Below are positions 47,115-58,095 of a stretch of 64,000 nucleotides of DNA, in pieces. This stretch comes from Wurfbainia villosa (Eukaryota > Streptophyta > Magnoliopsida > Zingiberales > Zingiberaceae), in the NCBI GenBank assembly GCA_025175895.1, contig CM046003.1, forward strand, positions 24,945,245-25,009,244. The letters are read 5' to 3'. Made by a program: the position numbers and the translations under genes. Under the pieces are notes generated by a model, which was not told where the DNA came from, searched no databases, and saw only the letters and a list, made by a program, of their open reading frames with translations. Every line of letters begins with the position of its first letter. Positions within the stretch are counted from its first letter, which is position 1.

Positions 47115-47600
47115 CGGAGAGGGATCTCTTGCAGGTAAGTAGCTGGCTGAGTTGCTGAGTGTAAATAATTACCCTAGTTGGGTAGTCGGATGGGATGAAG
47201 TATGTTAACTCAGTCGAATGACTGAGTGTAAGTAATTACCCTGACCAAGTGATCGGAAGGGATGAAGTATGTTAACTAAGTCGAATGGCTGAATGCAGTA
47301 ATAATCCTAGCCGAGTGTCCGGAAGGGATGAAGTATCTTAACTCAGCCAAATGGCTGAATGCCAATAATGACCCTAGTCGAGTGTCCGGAAGGGATGAAG
47401 TATATATGTTAACTCGGTCGAATGACTGAGTGTAAGTAATTACTTTGACCAAGTGGCCGGAAGGGATGAAATATATTCTCGGATGAGCTACTGAGTGAAA
47501 CAACTTACCTCGATCATGTGGCCAGAGGGAATGAAGTATGCTCTCGTCCAAGTGGCTGAGTGCAAATACTTACCCTGACCGAGTGGTCGGAGGGGTAAAG
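47115..47600. repeat. Tandem repeat of about 75 bp in the left arm
   Basis: Six copies of a unit with CGGAAGGGATGAAGTATGTT and an ACTGAGTGTAAGTAATTACC segment. The inverted set lies at 47665-48120. Confidence 0.9.
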
Positions 47601-47610
47601 TGTGTCTTGG

Positions 47611-47658
47611 TAAAGTTACAAACTGGTTATGTGGTTGAGTGACCATTTAGCTAGGTCA
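47611..47658. other. Fold-back spacer
   Basis: 48 bp of non-palindromic sequence between the arms, whose inner ends are GTGTGTCTTGG and CCGAGACACAC. Confidence 0.8.
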
Positions 47659-48221
47659 CCGAGACACACTTCACCCCTTCTGACCACTCGGTCAGGGCAA
47701 ATATTTGAACTCAGGCACTTGGCCGAGAGCATACTTCATTCCCTCTGGTCACTCGGTTGAGGTAAGTTGTTTCACTCAGTAGCTCATCCGAGAACATATT
47801 TCATCCCTTCCGATAACTTGGTCAAGGTAATTACTTACACTCAGTCATTTGACCGAGTTAACATACTTCATCCCTTCCGGACACTCAGCTAGGATCATTA
47901 TTGGCATTCAGCCATTCGACTGAGTTAACATACTTCATTCCTTCTGGACACTCAGCTAGGATTATTATTGCATTCAACCATTCAACTAAGTTAACATACT
48001 TCATCCCTTTTAACCACTTCGTCAGGGTAATTACTTACACTCAGTCATTCGAATGAATTAACATACTTTATCCCATCTGGCTACCCAACTAGGGTAATTA
48101 TTTGCACTCAACAACTCAGTCGAGCTACTCACTTGCAAGAGATCCCTCTCCGATGATCTCTGTAACAGTCGCCAAATATATTGGATGTCTATATAAAGAG
48201 AAGACCTTCCTCAGTTATTCA
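47659..48221. repeat. Fold-back right arm, inner part
   Basis: It mirrors 47050-47610 and is cut by the gag-only element after ATTCA (48217-48221). Confidence 0.9.
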
Positions 48222-49478
48222 TGTTGGAGGATCGATGGCCGACTAGAAGGGGGTGAATAACCCTCTTCGTGTAGATGATGAAACTTGATCGCTTAATTGT
48301 CTACAATTAAAGTTAGCACAACGGAACAATAAAACTAAACAAGACAATTAAGACAATGCAAAGAAAACAAATGCTAACACAAGTACGTAACGTGGTTCAC
48401 GACCCTTGCTGCTAGTCCACGACCCGATTCGTTCCAAGGTGAATCACTCCTTAATCAATCCACTAATCTCTCCTTTGCACAAAGCTAGGTGGAGGTAACA
48501 TTTCTTACACAAGAATCACTCCTCTTATAATATAATTGAAATAAGCTCAAGGAAGATGATTGAAAATGTGTTGGGCACTTGGGAGATATTTAGAAGTTAA
48601 ACATTAACCATCCCAAGTCACCCAAGGCCCCTTCTTATAGAGAAGAAGTCATTCTTCCCGTTGGACACCGAGCAGTCGACTGATGCAGTCATCAGTCGAC
48701 TGCTGCTATAGCCGTTGCCTCGCAACGGCTTCATCCATGTTGGATTTCAACCAACGACTCCCACATCAGTCACCTGTTCTTCCCATCAGTCGACTGATGG
48801 AGTCAACAGTCGAGTGGTCTACGAGATCACTCGACTGCCAAAGCTTCTGTGCCTGAACTTGCCTTGATCATCGGTGATCTTCCCGCGATCGTGATAATGC
48901 CGGCAATCGATCGTATCATCCCTTGGCGGTCGATTGTTGTCGAAACCGGACTTCGAACACCGGTCCGAGTCTTGATCAACTTGATAATCGACTGCCATAT
49001 CATGGCAGTCGACTGATGTCAGAAAAACTCATCCGACACTTGACTTAGTCATTCGGCCAAGTTCACCTATGAGCTATCCCATCCCGGGTTACAATCGCTC
49101 ACTCTCATCTTCCCTTGGAGTCCCTCGCCTTGAAGTTCTCTTCGTCCGGCCACGTCCCTCGGATGCACCAAGCGCACGACTTCACAATGTCATCCTTCGC
49201 GTCTCGCCCTGAAGTCTACTTCCTTTGTCTTCACTCCAATGCTCCTCGTCCGACAGTCCCTCGGATGCACCAAGCGCATGACTTCGCAATGTCGTCCTTC
49301 ACCGACTCAAGGACTGAGTCATGAGATGGTGATCTTGCCAATGCTTTGTCACGTTAGCTATGTGTGAATTACTAAGTCCTGCACGACTTTAACACACATA
49401 TCAAATCCATAAACAACTTAACTTAAACCTTTTCCACACACATCAAAACACATCATCCATGGGTTGATTGCCCTAATA
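48222..49478 (-). repeat. Gag-only element 3' LTR
   Basis: TGTTGGAGG..CCCTAATA on the plus strand, 1257 bp, with several CAGTCGACTG palindromes. AGCAGTCGACTGATG at 48671-48685 forms a perfect 15-bp hairpin with 48690-48704. Confidence 0.9.
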
Positions 49479-51059
49479 ATCTCCCCTTTTTTGATGTGTG
49501 GCAACCATGTTTAAGTTAGGTAAAATATTAACATAAAACATAAGGCAAGAAAGCATGTAAAGCATGGATATCAAACATGAATATCAACTCTCCCTTAATA
49601 CATGCAACTCCCCACACATGCTAATCTCTCCCTAGCATGATTAACTTAAACCCTAATATTTCTCCCCTTTTGACACCATAAAAAACATCTACCATATGTT
49701 AAATAAGCATGACATCAAGTCTAGGGAAAGAAAATAACCAAAACTAAACTCAAAACATGATAAAATAGGTTACTGTGCTCATGCATAGTACATCAGTTGA
49801 CTGAATCAGAGCATCAGTCGACTGACACTAAAAATCAGTCTTTTCTGATTTTTTAAATGAAATTCAGAAATGCACCAGGAATTATAAAAAATTCAAAAAA
49901 TCGTGAAATTTGAGGAACATAATTCTAATGAGTTTCTCTATCAATGAAAAATGATTTTTCATGAAAATGAATTCAAATTTCAAAAATTAGGTAAAAACTC
50001 AAAAATTACAAAAAATCTCAATTTTGTATCAACTTGAAAGCTAGTTTTGCCTTAGAAGCTTTTCAAAAATATGAACTCACAAATTATGAAACATAAAATG
50101 ATTTTAAATCATTTAAAATATCCAACTATTTGTGCAAAGGTTGGAACCGCCAACCTAGCAGCCCCTACCAGCCCACCCCCGGGCCATCGTAAGGGAGGTA
50201 AATCACGGTGGGCCTTTGACCCTTGAGACTAGTAACCAGCGCATGGAGGGATAAAACTCGCTTTTGCGAGGGATTGACCCATTGTCCATTTGTGCAACTT
50301 TCTGCATGCGCTAGCCACTAGTCCCTTCCCGCGGGGGCTAAAATATCCAACTATGATCTATGGGCAATATGTCCATTGATTAAACATATGCTCTCCCCAT
50401 GATTGGTCTATTATTGCTATTATGATACATGTAATGACTCATCAAAATGTTATAGTTATAAGTGTGTCATTTGTATCATCCTAACATCTCACCCATTGCT
50501 ATGTTCTCAATCAAGTTAGCCTATAGTGAGTGTGAGATGTTCCTAAAGGTATTTGTACTTAACCATAAATTTTATGCAATTCTATCAAGATTAAGTATCT
50601 ATCCTAAAACCCATCATGATCATAAAACAATATTATCATTTAGTTTGCATATTATGATCATGCACCAAATATTATCATGATTATGAACAAGTGTAAAATC
50701 AAGCATAAATCATGAATTAAGCATTTAATTCATGGGTTATACATTATCATCACCTAACACTATGTTAAAAATTTTACCCACACCATCCTAAGTCAACCAT
50801 ATGATATGATATAAAATAAGTTCACTCATGGTTGACTATCCTAGGGTTTTCCTAACCCTTAAGGATGGACTTAGGAACCCAATATAGATTCTTTCCAATA
50901 GGGTTCACTAAAACTCCTTAGGGATCCATTTCCTAGCTACCGTTGTGGTTTTAGCTTGACCCCTAGCAATTAGGCAATGATAGACTTTTTCATTTTTGTT
51001 TCCCTTATAGCCTAATCCTTTCTTATTGAAACTAGCCCTTTGGCTCCTAATGATCATAT
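49479..51059 (-). other. Gag-only element non-coding region
   Basis: AT-rich DNA between gag and the 3' LTR without coding motifs. It holds a SINE insertion at 50130-50339 and two more GTCGACTG-type motifs near 49800-49830. Confidence 0.75.
50115..50354 (-). mobile_element. tRNA-derived SINE (SINE-2) with 15-bp target duplication
   Basis: The body is 50130-50339, flanked by AAAATATCCAACTAT at 50115-50129 and 50340-50354. On the minus strand it starts TAGCCCCCGCGGG, has a TGGCTAGCGCATG A-box-like and a GGTCAATCC B-box-like segment, and later ATTTACCTCCCT and GGGGCTGCTAG, shared with SINE-1. It is nested in the gag-only element, so it is the later insertion. Confidence 0.88.
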
Positions 51060-52514
51060 TTAGTGTGTTGGAGCCAATTGTGAATTTTCTAAGAGCTTAG
51101 TTAGATGATCTACCTTTTCCCTTAATGCCTTGTTTTCATCAATACATGCATCACTAACATTAAGAGGAATATAATCATCATGTGAGCATGCATTTGCTAG
51201 TTTTTCTTCTAGGGCCTTAATTTCATTTTGCATGCATTTGTTTTTCTTTTTAGCCCTAAACAAATCCCTAGTAAGACTAGAAATCATAGAAACAATTTCT
51301 TGAGTAGGAAGATTTCTTACCATACCTACCATATCTTCCTCCTCCGATCCCGATGAGGATGAGGATGAAGCTCCCCCTTCACTTGAGCTCTCCTCACTTG
51401 AACTTCTTTCTTTTTCCTCGGAGGAGGTGGAGTCTAGATCTTCTATTGCCATTAGTGCAAGGATTGTGAAGGCTTGATCTTCTTCTTCTGATGAAGATGG
51501 ATCATCCCATGTGGCATTGTGTGCCTTAGCCTTCCCTTTTTCTTTTGTTTTCTTTTCATCTTCCTTCTTCTTGCCCCCCTTCTTCTTTTCTTCTTTCTTT
51601 CTCCTTTCTTCTTTACTTTTGTTCAAAAGAGGACAATCATTCCTTATGTGTCCCTCTCCTTGGCAATTATAGCAAATAATTTTTTGCCTCAGCCTTCTTC
51701 CCCTATCATGAGATTTATTAAATTTAAAGCTTTTCAATGCACGTCTTACCTTCCTTACCATGTATTCTTCCTTATTGCTATCCATGGAAGAGGAGGAATC
51801 TTCATCCGATGAGGAAGGTGACATCTCATTCTTCTTCTTCCCTTTGTTGGCTATGAGCGCTACTCCTCTTGTTGGCTTGATTGGCTCTTCTACTACTCCT
51901 TCAAGCCTTGTTTCATGGAGTTCCATGGTGGAGAAAAACTCTTCTAGAGTGCTTACCTCTAGATTCTTGGAGATATAAAATGAATCCACCATTGAGCTCC
52001 ACTTCGACGATCGAGGGAAAGCATCTATTGCCTTTATTATCATGTCCCGGTTTGATAACTTCTCACATACACTTAACAAACCGATTATTATTTCCTTAAA
52101 ACATGAATGTAAAGATGTTACCTTCTCCCCTTTATCGAGTTTGATATTGTTGAGTTGGGAGCGGATGACATCTCTTCTTGCTAACTTGGCCTTGAATGTG
52201 CCTTCATGAAGTTCCACTAGCTTCTCTCACATCTCTTTGGCACTAAAACATTCTCCTATTTGATTTACTTCTTATTGAGGGAGCACATTGTATAAATGAT
52301 GCTTGACCTTTGAATTCGCCAAGTACTCCTCTCTTTGCTTCTTTGTTCATCTCAATTTCTCTAGTGACTCCCTTTCCTCATCCCTAGGCAACTCGAAACC
52401 ATTTTCCATTATTAACATAATTTCAAAATCAATTTCAAAGAATATCTCCATTCTCTTCTTCCACCAAGAGAATTCACCTTCAAATTTATGTGGATGAATG
52501 CTGGAGCTGGCCAT
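51060..52514 (-). pseudogene. gag: Gag of the gag-only element
   Basis: The ATG at 52514 gives MASSSIHPHKFEGEFSWWKK, then stops interrupt the frame near 52347 and at 52227-52229. The last of these stands where the tryptophan in the EMWEKL-type motif is expected. From there to 51060 it is open: LVELHEGTFKAKLARRDV (UBN2-type core), a charged Ser/Glu-rich region, the zinc knuckle CYNCQGEGHIRNDC, a long Lys/Glu stretch and a C-terminal coiled coil (CMQNEIKALEEKLANAC). About 480 codons in all. Gag alone is enough to be packaged with helper enzymes, but this copy is interrupted. Confidence 0.85.
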
Positions 52515-52557
52515 TGTAGTTGATTGTAGCGACGATGAGTCCGGTGACAATCTCCTC

Positions 52558-52569
52558 GCTCTGATATCA
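52558..52569 (-). promoter_or_regulatory. Gag-only element primer-binding site (mutated)
   Basis: TGATATCAGAGC on the minus strand stands where TGGTATCAGAGC is expected, two bases from the LTR. Confidence 0.75.
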
Positions 52570-52571
52570 CT

Positions 52572-53814
52572 TGTTGGAGGATCGATGGCCAGCTAGAGGG
52601 GGGTGAATAGCCCTCTTTGTGTAGACGATGGAACTTGATTGTTTAATTGTCTATAATTAAAGTTAGCGCAATGGAATAATAAAACTAAACAAGACAATTA
52701 AGACAATGCAAAGAAAATAAATGCTAATACAAGTGCATAATGTGGTTCACGACCCTTGTCGCTAGTCCACGACCCAATTCGTTCTAAGGTGAATCACTCC
52801 TTAATCAATCCACTAATCTCTCCTTTGCACAAAGCTAGGTGGAGGTAACCTTTGTTACACAAGAATCACTCCTCTTACAATATAATTGAAATAAGCTCAA
52901 GGAAGAGGATTGAAAATGTGTTGGGCACTTGGGAGATGTTTAGAAGTTAAGCATTAACCATCCCAAGTCACCCAAGACCCCTTCTTATAGAGAAGAAGTC
53001 ATTCTTCCCGTTGGGCACCGAGCAGTCGACTGATGCAGTCATCAGTCAACTGCTGTTGTAGCCATTGCCTCGCAACGGCTTCAACCACGTTGGATTTCAA
53101 CCAACGACTCCCACATCAGTCGACTGATGGAGCCAACAGTCGAGTGGTCGATGAGATCACTCGACTGCCAAAGCTTCTGTGCCTGAACTTGCCTTGGTTA
53201 GTCAACTGATCTTACCATCAGTCGACTGATAATGTCGACAGTCGACTTCCATCCCTTGGCAGTCGACTGTTCGACCAGAAACCAGACTTGAACACCAGTT
53301 GAGTCTTCAGTCTACTTGGAGCAGTCGACTGTCATATCATGACAATCGACTGATGTCGGGAAAACCCATCCGACACTTGACTTAGCCATTTGGCCAAGTT
53401 CACCTATGAGCTACCCCATCCTGAGTTACAATCGCTCACTCTCATCTTCCCTCATAGTCCCTTGCCTTGAAGTTATCTTCGTCTGGCCATGTCCCTCGGA
53501 TGCATCAAGTGCATGACTTCGCAATGCCATCCTTTGCGTCTCGCCCTGAAGTTTACTTCCTTTGGCTTCACTCCAATGCTCCTCGTCCGACGGTCCCTCG
53601 GATGTACCAAGCGCACGGCTTCGTAATGTTGTCCTTCATCGACTCAAGGACTGAGTCATGAGATGGTGATCTTGCCAATGCTTTGTCACACTAGTCATGT
53701 GTGAATTACTAAGTCCTGCACTACTTCATCACACATATCAAATCCATAAACAACCTAACTTAAACCTTTGTCACACACATCAAAACACATCATCCATGGG
53801 TTGATTGCCCTAAC
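52572..53814 (-). repeat. Gag-only element 5' LTR
   Basis: TGTTGGAGG..CCCTAACA on the plus strand, 1243 bp, close to the other LTR but with scattered changes and a few indels. It contains at least five CAGTCGACTG motifs. Confidence 0.9.
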
Positions 53815-56618
53815 AGTTCATTCGCTTTGAAGTTTATTTATTGTCCATTTACATTATCAACTTCGAGATTTCTAAGTATAAGCAGGTTTTCTCAAAGTTG
53901 TCAGTGAAGTAATTCCAAACTTAATCTATTATGGACTACTCCTATTTATCATATCCTAAGCTAGAGTTGCACACTTCTTTAAGGTTTTTTTATTTTCCTT
54001 TGTGGTGGTGTATGGAAGGAGTCGGGTTTAAGGTAGATCCACTTCGGAAGAACGACGGAGTATTTTATCAAAGTCGACCGAGGCAGTTCATAAGCACTGG
54101 AATCGGTCTTATTCTTCAACTCGATCATCCGAAGCAATTTGTAAGCCCTCAGTGCACTCACAGTTGTTGTTTCCCGTGTGGTTACAGATTGGAGGAGTTG
54201 GGTTTAAAGTAGAACACACTTTGGAAGAACGACGGAGTATTTTTCTAAAGACGCCCGAGGCAGTTCGTAAGACCTTGAGTCTGTGTTCTTCTTCAACTCG
54301 ACCATCCGAGGCCATTCGTAAGCCCTCGACAAGCTCGTAGTTGTTGTTCCTTGTGCGATTGCGGATCAGAGGAGTTGGATTTAAGGTAGAACACACTTTA
54401 GAAGAATGATAGAGTATTTTTCTAAAATCAACCGAGGCAGTTCGTAAGCCCTCGAGTCGGTCTTATTCTTCAACTCGGTCGTCCGAGGCCATTCGTAAGC
54501 CCTCGGTGCACTCGCAGTTGTTGTTCCCTATGTGATTGCGGATCAGAGGAGTTAGGTTTAAGGTAGAACACACTTTGGAAGAACGGTGGAGTATTTTTTT
54601 AAAGTTGACCGAGGCAGTTCGTAAGCCCTCGAATCGGTCTTATTCTTCAACTCGGTCGTTCGAGACCATTCGTATGCCCTTGGCACACTCGCAATTGTTG
54701 TTCCCCGTGTGGTTACGGATTGGAGGAGTTGGGTTTAAGGTAGAACACACTTTGAAAGAACGGCGGAGTATTTTACTAAAGTCGACTGAGGAAGTTTGTA
54801 AGCCCTCGAGTCAGTCCTATTCTTCAACTTGGTTGTCCAAGGCCAATCGTAAGCCCTTGGCGAGCTCGTAGTTGTTGTTCCCCGTGCGGTGGTGGATCGA
54901 AAGAGTTGGGTATAATGTAGAATGCACTTTGGAAGAACGACGGAGTTTATCATCACGGCTGGCAAAGACAGTTTGTAAGCCCTCAAGTCGGTCTACATTC
55001 TTATTCAGTTCAGCATTAACCGAAGCTTACATTCCCCGGTTAGTGGCAAATCAGAAGGAGTATGATTTTATATTCAGTCGATCGAGGAGAGATGTATTCA
55101 TTTTCCTACTTATGAAGTGTTGGTATGAAGGGAGTTTTTATTTTATTCAGTCCACATGTTCTTAAGCAGCCGAGGCATTTCAATGTGGTTATTACTTCAT
55201 TCTATTAATATGTTATGACGGAGCCCATGTGTTGTCGGGCTAATTCTTATTTTATTCAAGTGTTGGAAGGTGTATATTATTTTATTCAGTTTAGTCCAGA
55301 TGTTATTGGGACAACTCTTATCTTATTGAAGTATTGTAAGGTGCATATTATTATATTCAATTCAGGTCAGGTGTTATTGGGTCAGCTCTTATTTTATTGA
55401 AGTGTTATGAGGTGGATATTATTTTATTTAGTCTAGCCGAGATATCTCAGGCTAGTTGTTATTTTATTTCTTTATGTCAATTGATCTGAGTCAAGTCGCT
55501 CTAGGTATATTACTATTTTATTCGACCAAACTGACCTGAAGGAGGTATTATTTCATTTCGCGGGGTACTCTGAGTCGGACATTATTTTATTCATCTGAGG
55601 TGTTCTGAAATGAATATTATGTTATTCGGTCAAGGCATTTTGAGTTAGCTCTTATTCTATATAACCTAAGTGTTATGAGATGGATATTATTTTATTCAAT
55701 TCTGGTATCTCGGATCATCTCTTATTTTATTGGGGCGAGGTGTTCTTGAACTTGTTGTAATGTCATCTAGCCGAGATATGTCAGGCTAGTTATTATTTTA
55801 TTTCTTTATGCCGAAGTGGTCCAAACTCAGGCGTTTCAGGTGTTCTGGGTCTTCTCTTATTTTATTAAGTCTAAGTATTCTGAGGTGAGTATCACTTTAT
55901 TCAGTCAGGATTTGGAGGTCTTTCTCTTATATCTATTTGAGGTGATTCATAAGCCCTCACTTCGATCATCCTCTTATCCCCCTAAGGTTATTCGTAAGTC
56001 CTCGAATCAGTCATCTTATTATATCCATTTGAGGCAGTTCGTAAGTCTTCAAACAAGCCTTTTCTTTATTCGGTCAAGCAGATCACTGGAACTATGGATG
56101 TATATGATATCCCCGAATAAAGGAACAAGAAGCAAAGATATGATCAAACTCTAGGCGACAGAGAGTGATAGAGCTGAAGTCAGACTCATTAGAGTGACTC
56201 GTCTGACTGTTTAGGGGGATTACCTCTGATATGGAAAAATATTGGCCCATTTATTAGAGATAAAACCCGACCCATTACGAGAAGGATATAAAAGGATCCC
56301 TAGCGTTTAGAGGAGGATCTTTTTCTTTCTAGTTTTTCATTCCGTTCCATCCTACTTGGGTTGCCTCCTTGCTCTTGACATGCCGATGACCAACACGAAG
56401 GAGCCACCATTTCCTTTGGGAGGAGAAGAGGGGGGATTGGGAGTTTTTTGGCCCATGCCTTCTCCAAGGGCTCGCGGCTATTGCCGTCTGAGAAGGGGGA
56501 TTGAGGCCATCTTCTCCTCCCACCTCACCATCATCCTGCAACCTATGGGTTTCCTTTATCTCCAGGTGATATCTTCACTTGCACTCCATGGCGGGCATCT
56601 GCACTTATGCCCGTCCTC
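53815..56618. repeat. Fold-back right arm, outer part
   Basis: It mirrors 44254-47050: the unique part, the 178-bp units (54060-54980), the TTATTTTATT-rich units (55140-55840), and the outer unique part with TATA-like GGATATAAAAGG at 56284. Confidence 0.9.
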
Positions 56619-56661
56619 GATGATTGGCGGTGAAAGAACCCACGTAAGTCTAAGTGTGTAG
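56380..56661 (+). CDS. Short ORF in the fold-back right arm, function unknown
   Basis: It starts at ATG 56380, about 85 bases after the TATA-like box, and codes for 93 aa beginning MPMTNTKEPPFPLGGEEGG. The last 14 codons lie beyond the arm. CTCCAGGTGATATC at about 56560 is a fair splice-donor site inside it, so a transcript could leave the element. The counterpart at 44230-44475 shares the frame. No family was recognised and coding status is doubtful. Confidence 0.25.
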   Translation: MPMTNTKEPPFPLGGEEGGLGVFWPMPSPRARGYCRLRRGIEAIFSSHLTIILQPMGFLYLQVISSLALHGGHLHLCPSSMIGGERTHVSLSV

Positions 56662-58040
56662 CCTTGGCAGTGAAAGTCCAAGCATGGGGCTTGACATTGA
56701 AAGTCCAACATGGGTTTGGCATTGGCAATGGGAAGCCCAAGTGTGTAGCCTTGGCCACGTAAGTCCAAGTATGTAACCTTGGCGATGAAAGTCCAAGTTA
56801 TGGATACTTGGCATTTGGGAAGTCCAAGGAGTGATTTGGTGGCATAAGGCCAAGTGGTAGTTTTGGGAGCATAAGTCCATATGTACCTTGGCGGTGTAGA
56901 CACCGAGAGCATGAAAATAGCCGAAGGAAGCATCTGAAGGCTAGCGTATAGATGAACAAGTCATGAATGACTTGGAGGGATTCGTGCATGGATGAACAAG
57001 TCATGGATGACTTGGAAGGATTCGATAGGCACGAAGCTAGTATAGGTGGCTAGAAGGCTTAGGTCTAGGCTAAGGGTGTCTTGGGTTAAACCTCTTGGAT
57101 GAGGTGAACTTGGTCAAGTGTTGGATGCTCAAACATGTTGTTTGAGGTTTTACCCGACGGTTGGATGCTCAAACAACTTGTGTTTAAGATTTTACCCGAC
57201 AACAGTCGACTGGTGGTATGTCCCAATTGACTAGTTAAAGTCGACTATTGTTCGACTGTGTCGTATGCCATGGAAGTTGACTGCCAACATTGGGCAGTCG
57301 ACTAATGGATGTCAATCAACTGCCATGGATGGCAATCGACTACTAGTGGAGGATGCGAGAGCAAAATGCTCGGTAGCTGACTGATCAGTCGACTACGAAG
57401 TTGGCAGTCAACTGTCAGTGTATCCGTTAGCTGGATAACAATATGGATTAGGCCATTATCTCACAACGGCTACAGTAGCAGTCGGTTGGGGCCTTATATC
57501 AATCGACTACTAGGCGCGGAATCAACCCAAGACAAGCATAAAAGGAGGAGCTTGGGGAGGATTTCCACAATGATTTTTAGTGAGATTTTAGAGGGAAATT
57601 GCTGCTACATTCCAAACCTTCAAGAGAAGACCAAAGTAAGCAACAAGAAAACATTCAAAGCAAAGTGTTGTAAAGTGTTTCTTTACTTGTATTTCTTATT
57701 GTCTTTGTTCTTGCTTGTATCTTGTTTATTACTGTTGTAATTGCTTGTAAGAGGTTTCTCCACCTCCGACTTGTTGTCGAGAAGGAGTTTGAGTAGTGGT
57801 GTGTTCATCACTAGAGCTCGTTAAGCTCGCTCTGTGGAGTAGAAACTCTAAGGTTCCGAACCACGTATATCAATTGTTCTTGTGTTTGTGTGTTGTATTT
57901 GCATTTCGTATTTGTATCTATTATTTCCGCTGCACACATTGACGATCATTGTAGATGATCACGCAAGAACGAACGATTTTCATCAAGCACGTGAATCAGG
58001 CTATTCATCCCCCTTTTAGCCAGGCCACGATCCTCCAATA
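56631..58040 (+). repeat. 5' LTR (partial) of the second gag-only element
   Basis: The left part (56640-56900) repeats a motif like TTGGCAGTGAAAGTCCAAG about eight times. The middle holds a cluster of GTCGACT motifs (57200-57520). A TATA-like CATAAAAGG lies at 57537. The end CCTCCAATA agrees with the other family member except for one base. Confidence 0.65.
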
Positions 58041-58042
58041 AG

Positions 58043-58053
58043 TGGTATCAGAG
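58043..58053 (+). promoter_or_regulatory. Primer-binding site of the second gag-only element
   Basis: TGGTATCAGAG two bases after the LTR, complementary to initiator Met-tRNA. Confidence 0.88.
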
Positions 58054-58095
58054 AGAGGAGGTTGTCATCAGACTCACCACCGCAACAACAACGAA

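Larger units (their letters stand above)
44254..47610. repeat. Fold-back left arm
   Basis: From the outer edge inwards: a unique part with a TATA-like box (44570-44585) and a short ORF pointing outwards; a block of AATAAAATAA-rich units (45020-45720); about five to six units of roughly 178 bp (45850-46800); a unique part (46860-47090); and six units of about 75 bp (47115-47600). Confidence 0.88.
48222..53814 (-). mobile_element. Gag-only LTR retrotransposon (TR-GAG type), minus strand
   Basis: LTRs at 48222-49478 and 52572-53814 flank a gag and about 1.6 kb of non-coding DNA. There is no protease, RT, RNase H or integrase, and no room for them. A purine tract (AAAAAAGGGGAGA on the minus strand) and a primer site mark the direction. 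Flanks ATTCA and GTTCA, compared with the uninterrupted left arm, show a 5-bp target duplication with one later change. Such non-autonomous elements must use enzymes of other copia elements. Confidence 0.9.
44254..56618. mobile_element. Giant fold-back (inverted-repeat) element, split by an LTR element
   Basis: The left arm (44254-47610, 3357 bp) is the reverse complement of the right arm (47659-48221 plus 53815-56618, 3367 bp), with a 48-bp spacer. Without the inserted gag-only element the unit is about 6.77 kb. GATGATTGGCGG occurs in direct orientation at 44242-44253 and 56619-56630, at both outer edges, and may be the target duplication. Fold-back elements with long arms of tandem repeats, some related to Mutator-like transposons, are known in plants. 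No transposase is visible. An inverted pair of old LTRs is the main alternative. Confidence 0.75.

Noticed and set aside
51519..52099. Plus-strand ORFs rich in Phe/Leu/Ser
   Set aside because: They are antisense shadows of the Lys/Glu/Ser-rich Gag at 51060-52514.
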